Source: a virus. From it: a DNA stretch of 31,139 bases. This document shows, piece by piece, positions 28,363 through 31,139 of this stretch. Numbering within the stretch: position 1 is the first letter of the stretch; every line of letters starts with the position of its first letter. The position numbers and the translations under genes were made by a program. The stretch lies in the IMG/VR virus record IMGVR_UViG_3300044970_000564, positions 1 to 31,139 of that record; one strand, given 5' to 3'. The notes beneath the pieces are model-generated. The model made no database searches and was not told the DNA's origin. It saw only the letters and a program-made list of their open reading frames with translations.

Positions 28363-29585
28363 TATTTACCTTCCTCAAAATCTTTATACCTGTAATACCC
28401 TTTGTCAAAATCTACCTGCACTAAAAAATCCCCCATAAAGCCATTACGATTCTTTCTAAATACACATTCAATAATATCACTATTTGTTCCACGACCAAGT
28501 GAAAGTAGCCAGTCAGCATCATAAGATATCTGTCGTGACCAAGCAGTTTGTCCAAGTGTTGGAGGTGTGCTCAAGTCTTTAACATCGTCAGGCGTAGCAG
28601 ACGAGATAGCAATGATAGGAACTTCTTCACTAATAGACATTAGTTTAAGTTCTCTTGAAAGGTTTTTCATCTTTACCGTTTCATTATCAGCACGTTGGTT
28701 AGGACTCATCAACTGAAGATAATCTACTACAACAAAGTCAGGCTTGTACTGATCAATCTTTCCACGGATAACAGATGGGGTAACCTCTCCACCAGAATCG
28801 TTAGAAATAATATGAAACTCTGGACGACCTGCAACCTTGTTTGCATGCCACTTGCGAAGCATATCAATCTCAACTTCGCCATTTGATAGTTTGCGATGAG
28901 ACCAAAGTCCTTCTCCCATAATTGCAAATACACGATTACGAACTTCTGTCTCAGACATTTCAAGAGAAATAATCATTGGGGACTTACCCTGCTTCCAAGC
29001 CTGCACAGCAAAGTAAAGAGCCATCCACGATTTACCAATACCTGGATAGGCAAGGAATACACCAAGTTGGCCAGGCATAATTCCAGCAGGTAGGTAGTTA
29101 TCAAAACCTGGCAAACCAGTCTTAATGCCTACAGCACCAAGTTCATTTTGCTTTTGCACTCTTTCGTAATATGCTACAGCATCTTCAAGATCTGTTGCAT
29201 CAATGTCACGAATAGCAGCAGTGTTCTTTTTTAGTTCTGAGGTTTTAGTTATAAGGTGCTCAAGGGCTTCTGTTCCATTGCCAGTCTGAACCTCACCTGC
29301 TGCATTGCGAAGAAGATCTTTTAGGCTATCATTTAAATATTCTGTTTGAAGTTCTGCTAGGTGATGCTTAGTTGACCCAACACCACTAACTGGCTCAAAG
29401 TCACGAAACTTTTCTCTAACTAAGTCTGATGGTGGAAGTGCTTGATTGTTTTCAGAATACAAACGAATAAAGTTCCAGATATCGTTATGTGTTCGTAGCA
29501 TGGTTTCAACATTGGCCTGAAGAAGTACGTGAATCTGCTTATCTTCTAATACTGCACTAATTACTTTTGCTTCTGTGTTATTCAC
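28362..29585 (-). CDS. Replicative DnaB-like helicase
   Basis: The 407-aa product has a helical N-terminal part (1-145), a linker GIKTGLPGFDNYL and a RecA-like domain with Walker A AYPGIGKS (179-186), the catalytic Glu209 in IISLEMS, Walker B FVVVDYLQL (D288) and a late motif SRQISYDADWLL. Strand-separating helicase function at the fork is expected. Translation starts at GTG, in an 8-bp overlap (GTGAATAA) with the 102-aa gene. No separate loader gene is recognised, but the 102-aa gene is a candidate. Confidence 0.92.
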   Translation of the reverse strand: MNNTEAKVISAVLEDKQIHVLLQANVETMLRTHNDIWNFIRLYSENNQALPPSDLVREKFRDFEPVSGVGSTKHHLAELQTEYLNDSLKDLLRNAAGEVQTGNGTEALEHLITKTSELKKNTAAIRDIDATDLEDAVAYYERVQKQNELGAVGIKTGLPGFDNYLPAGIMPGQLGVFLAYPGIGKSWMALYFAVQAWKQGKSPMIISLEMSETEVRNRVFAIMGEGLWSHRKLSNGEVEIDMLRKWHANKVAGRPEFHIISNDSGGEVTPSVIRGKIDQYKPDFVVVDYLQLMSPNQRADNETVKMKNLSRELKLMSISEEVPIIAISSATPDDVKDLSTPPTLGQTAWSRQISYDADWLLSLGRGTNSDIIECVFRKNRNGFMGDFLVQVDFDKGYYRYKDFEEGK

Positions 29586-29886
29586 TCAACCACTCCTTGG
29601 CCATTCGTCTACGCTCTGCTCGTTCTATTCTATCTTGCTCTACTTCTTTTTTACCATTAATGATTTTTTCTGTATTATAGGCAAAGTAATTCCAACTAGG
29701 TTCTTGTGCAATAGAAAAATAATATTCTAAAATGTCATAGCAATCACTAATCCCGTAAGACTCAATGAGCGCATCAGCAGCCCACTGCTCTACGTTAAGA
29801 TTCATGTTAGACTTTTGCTCATACCTTTGTAGGTAAAACTTGTTAAACCTGCTGAGCAAAGCCATTCGGTCTTTGCGATCAGCCAT
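29578..29886 (-). CDS. Small helical protein, candidate helicase loader
   Basis: The 102-aa product is mostly helical: a basic N-terminus (ADRKDRMALLSRFNKFYLQRY), VEQWAADALIESYGISDCYD, ILEYYFSIAQEPSWNYFAYN and a charged C-terminal helix (IERAERRRMAKEWLSE). Proteins of this pattern with an FLYN-like centre often precede DnaB-type helicases in phages, which suggests a loader or accessory role. No ATPase motif is present. It overlaps both neighbours (1 bp and 8 bp). Confidence 0.55.
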   Translation of the reverse strand: MADRKDRMALLSRFNKFYLQRYEQKSNMNLNVEQWAADALIESYGISDCYDILEYYFSIAQEPSWNYFAYNTEKIINGKKEVEQDRIERAERRRMAKEWLSE

Positions 29887-30095
29887 TATGCTTCGGCAGC
29901 CTCTTCTTGTGCTTCACGAATCTTGTCTGTTAACTTATCTTCTACAAACTTGTATACACGCTCAAAAGCCTGATCTGTATTCTCACCATCACGCTTACTA
30001 TCTACAACTCCAAGGTCAAGTCGTAGTGACTGAAAGTTACCCAGGTTAAGTGTATACCCCAAAGTAACTGATACTTTTGTTGAATCGTTTTCCAT
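29886..30095 (-). CDS. Small conserved phage protein, first gene of the replication operon
   Basis: The 69-aa product has a beta-rich first half (VSVTLGYTLNLGNFQSLRLD) and a helical second half (QAFERVYKFVEDKLTDKIREAQEE). The motif GYTLNLGNFxSLRLDLGV recurs in actinophages, as recalled, but its role is unknown; a small oligomerising protein for replication is one possibility. It is the first gene after the consensus promoter at 30171-30199 and overlaps the next gene by TAATG. Confidence 0.6.
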   Translation of the reverse strand: MENDSTKVSVTLGYTLNLGNFQSLRLDLGVVDSKRDGENTDQAFERVYKFVEDKLTDKIREAQEEAAEA

Positions 30096-30112
30096 TATCC
30101 ACCCATTTCATT

Positions 30113-30655
30113 TTAAATGGACTCACTCCACACTGGAATAAATCGTCCATCTTCTGTCTTCGTATATGTAAGTATACCGTCTCCCATTCGCCGTGTCAAT
30201 TCTTGCGTAGTAGGAGTCATGTTATTTGTTATTAATTTGTCTTTTCTTGGTTGCCCAATATGTATACTTGCAAGTATAGCACGTATCTCTTTTACATGCG
30301 ACTCTGAATAGTATGCCCTAACTTGCCAAGATCTTTCTCCATTTAAACTAGCACCAATTGGTGGAGGAATAACTCCTCGTTTAATTAAACTTGGAATGTA
30401 CTTTCTGTGCCTATTGACAAGCACAGCAGTTTCTGCTACGCTGTAGGCTCTTTCTCTATGTTTTTTAAAATCAACAAGCAGACAAGATTCTAGTCTATCC
30501 TTAGTTACGTTATACATTGTTACCAGACCCGTTGATCTAGATGAATGATGAATTTTTACAAGATCCCCATTTAGAAACCATACCTTAACCTTACCTTTTA
30601 TTACAGGCTCGTTATTGTATGCTTCGCTCTGAATTTTTCGCTTAGAAGTATCCAT
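30113..30655 (-). CDS. MerR-like helix-turn-helix regulator
   Basis: The 180-aa product has an N-terminal beta part (KGKVKVWFLNGDLVKIHHSSR, residues 20-40) and a DNA-binding domain at about 71-128: YSVAETAVLVNRHRKYIPSL as recognition helix, IKRGVIPPP as wing-like turn, then SWQVRAYYSESHVKEI. The SVAEtA..l.....y...li..G.i order is MerR-like. The C-terminus holds the replication promoter and a palindrome, so it may control its own downstream operon. It overlaps the zinc-ribbon gene by 55 bp. The ATG at 30655 has GGGAAGG before it. Confidence 0.75.
   Translation of the reverse strand: MDTSKRKIQSEAYNNEPVIKGKVKVWFLNGDLVKIHHSSRSTGLVTMYNVTKDRLESCLLVDFKKHRERAYSVAETAVLVNRHRKYIPSLIKRGVIPPPIGASLNGERSWQVRAYYSESHVKEIRAILASIHIGQPRKDKLITNNMTPTTQELTRRMGDGILTYTKTEDGRFIPVWSESI
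30171..30199 (-). promoter_or_regulatory. Consensus promoter for the replication operon
   Basis: On the - strand the promoter has TTGACA (30194-30199), a 17-base spacer and TATACT (30171-30176), with GGTATACTT present. It lies in the 3' end of the MerR-like gene and about 76 bases before the 69-aa gene. It is the most likely driver of helicase to RecA. Confidence 0.75.
30263..30278. repeat. Perfect 16-bp palindrome TATACTTGCAAGTATA
   Basis: TATACTTG and CAAGTATA form an exact inverted repeat without spacer inside the MerR-like gene. It lies some 64 bases upstream of the replication promoter, whose -10 and following bases (TATACTTAC) resemble one arm. It is an operator candidate; it lacks features of a terminator. 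Confidence 0.55.
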
Positions 30656-30792
30656 GCGCCTTCCCTACTTTCACTAGGTGGATGAAAAAATTTTCTTGAT
30701 CCACAACGAATACATGAAGTCTCCATGTGGTCTATGTTAGAATATTGTCTGTCAACAAACATTCTTCCTTTGCACTTTTTGCAAAAAATCAA
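30601..30792 (-). CDS. 63-aa zinc-ribbon protein (corrected start)
   Basis: From a TTG at 30792 the product is 63 aa. CKKC (C4, C7) and CIRC (C27, C30) form a zinc ribbon, followed by GSRKFFHPPSESREGAW. An in-frame ATG at 30867 gives an 88-aa protein with an apparent Leu-rich membrane segment, but those codons are the alternate-frame readout of the upstream gene, which ends at 30809. The TTG has AAGGA seven bases ahead and lies 16 bases past that stop. A 55-bp overlap with the MerR-like gene remains. Confidence 0.62.
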   Translation of the reverse strand: MIFCKKCKGRMFVDRQYSNIDHMETSCIRCGSRKFFHPPSESREGAWILLSEKFRAKHTITSL

Positions 30793-30808
30793 TTTAGTAT
30801 CCTTAGTG

Positions 30809-31139
30809 TTAGTTTGGTATGCCAATAACAATAAGATTAACACCAACAGTAAGATCGCCAGAAGCATTGAATCTTACGATTCCATCCACCTTTGTAGTTG
30901 TTACACTTGTTAATGTAACGTTAACATTCTGTCCTGCTGGAGTTCCACCCTTGTTAATTGGTGTTGCGGTTACTACTGGTGCATATTTAAAATCACTATA
31001 TGGAAAAGAAAATGGTACTTCTGAAGAAGCAGTAACAGTTTTGTTATTTGCTACATCTACGTACCCACCAATAAACTTTGCCTCTGATGTTTTTACACTT
31101 TGAGGTCCAGCAGTTCCTGCATCTACTGTAGTAGTCTTA
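30809..31139 (-). CDS. C-terminal part of a beta-rich virion-type protein (partial)
   Basis: An open frame runs from the right window edge to a TAA at 30809, giving 109 residues with no start in view. The sequence is beta-rich and Thr/Val-rich: EVPFSFPYSDFKYAPVVTA, VNVTLTSVTTTKVDGIVRF and NASGDLTVGVNLIVIGIP. It resembles the C-terminal sandwich of phage tail-fibre or decoration proteins (F...PVVTATP...VTLTSVTTTG..V.F), as recalled. It is therefore likely the end of a virion appendage gene just before the regulator and replication genes. Confidence 0.7.
   Translation of the reverse strand, partial: KTTTVDAGTAGPQSVKTSEAKFIGGYVDVANNKTVTASSEVPFSFPYSDFKYAPVVTATPINKGGTPAGQNVNVTLTSVTTTKVDGIVRFNASGDLTVGVNLIVIGIPN

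Noticed and set aside
30793-30867. Leu-rich transmembrane N-terminus on the zinc-ribbon protein
   Set aside because: These codons lie in the end of the upstream beta-rich gene in another frame; a TTG with good spacing follows that gene's stop.
30819-31103. 94-aa reading frame on the + strand
   Set aside because: It is antisense to the edge-truncated - strand gene, whose beta-sandwich sequence is convincing; the + frame shows no motif or ribosome site.

Overview
The window is part of a tailed double-stranded DNA phage (Caudoviricetes) that infects an actinobacterium. The phage assignment rests on adjacent small and large terminase genes, a complete phage-type replication module (DnaG-like primase, DnaB-like helicase, ssDNA-binding protein, DnaE-type polymerase, UvsX/RecA-like recombinase, RuvC-like and Cas4-like nucleases), a CHAP endolysin and tRNA genes. 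The actinobacterial link rests on a WhiB-family regulator with its four cysteines and GVWGG turn, a DUF7455-type zinc protein, a proteasome-like Ntn hydrolase, and a secreted 568-aa surface protein. The signal peptide and helical C-terminus of that protein resemble surface proteins of low-GC freshwater actinobacteria (acI/Nanopelagicales type). That host guess comes from remembered sequence patterns, not from a search.

Layout. Two glycosyltransferase genes at the left edge (6-1765) lie on the + strand; everything else lies on the - strand and is read from right to left. In transcription order the - strand holds: (a) the C-terminus of a beta-rich, probably virion protein (30809 to the edge), a zinc-ribbon protein and a MerR-like regulator; (b) the replication block 30095-20653, with helicase, primase, ssDNA-binding protein, DNA polymerase, MazG-like, RecA/UvsX and a small PD-(D/E)XK nuclease; (c) a Cas4-like nuclease, a zinc-finger protein, a RuvC-like resolvase and small regulators, running into terS/terL (20621-16144); (d) a module of secreted and membrane proteins (16100-11393): an S-layer-like protein closed by a strong terminator, then an 800-aa beta plus coiled-coil protein and two small membrane proteins; (e) a proteostasis and tRNA module (11312-8967): Ntn hydrolase, a 63-aa acidic protein, a secreted subtilase, tRNA-Asn/Gly/Glu and Hsp20; (f) the endolysin and a run of small accessory genes (8877-2475): FmdB-like zinc ribbon, SNase, thioredoxin, WhiB, XapX and holin-like proteins; (g) a convergent third glycosyltransferase.

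Genes are packed with 1-, 4-, 8-, 11- or 14-bp overlaps. Five genes too short or too incomplete to stand out were read directly: 46 aa at 5180, 52-aa XapX at 2758, 56 aa at 11694, 41 aa at 18670 and 51 aa at 18792. There is also an edge-truncated gene at 30809. Five - strand promoters share the 9-mer GGTATACTT, which suggests a phage regulon. No integrase, attachment site, CRISPR array, portal, capsid or tail-tube gene is visible, so most structural genes lie outside the window. No intergenic stretch exceeds 300 bases; the longest is about 134 bases (14261-14393) and holds a terminator and a promoter.
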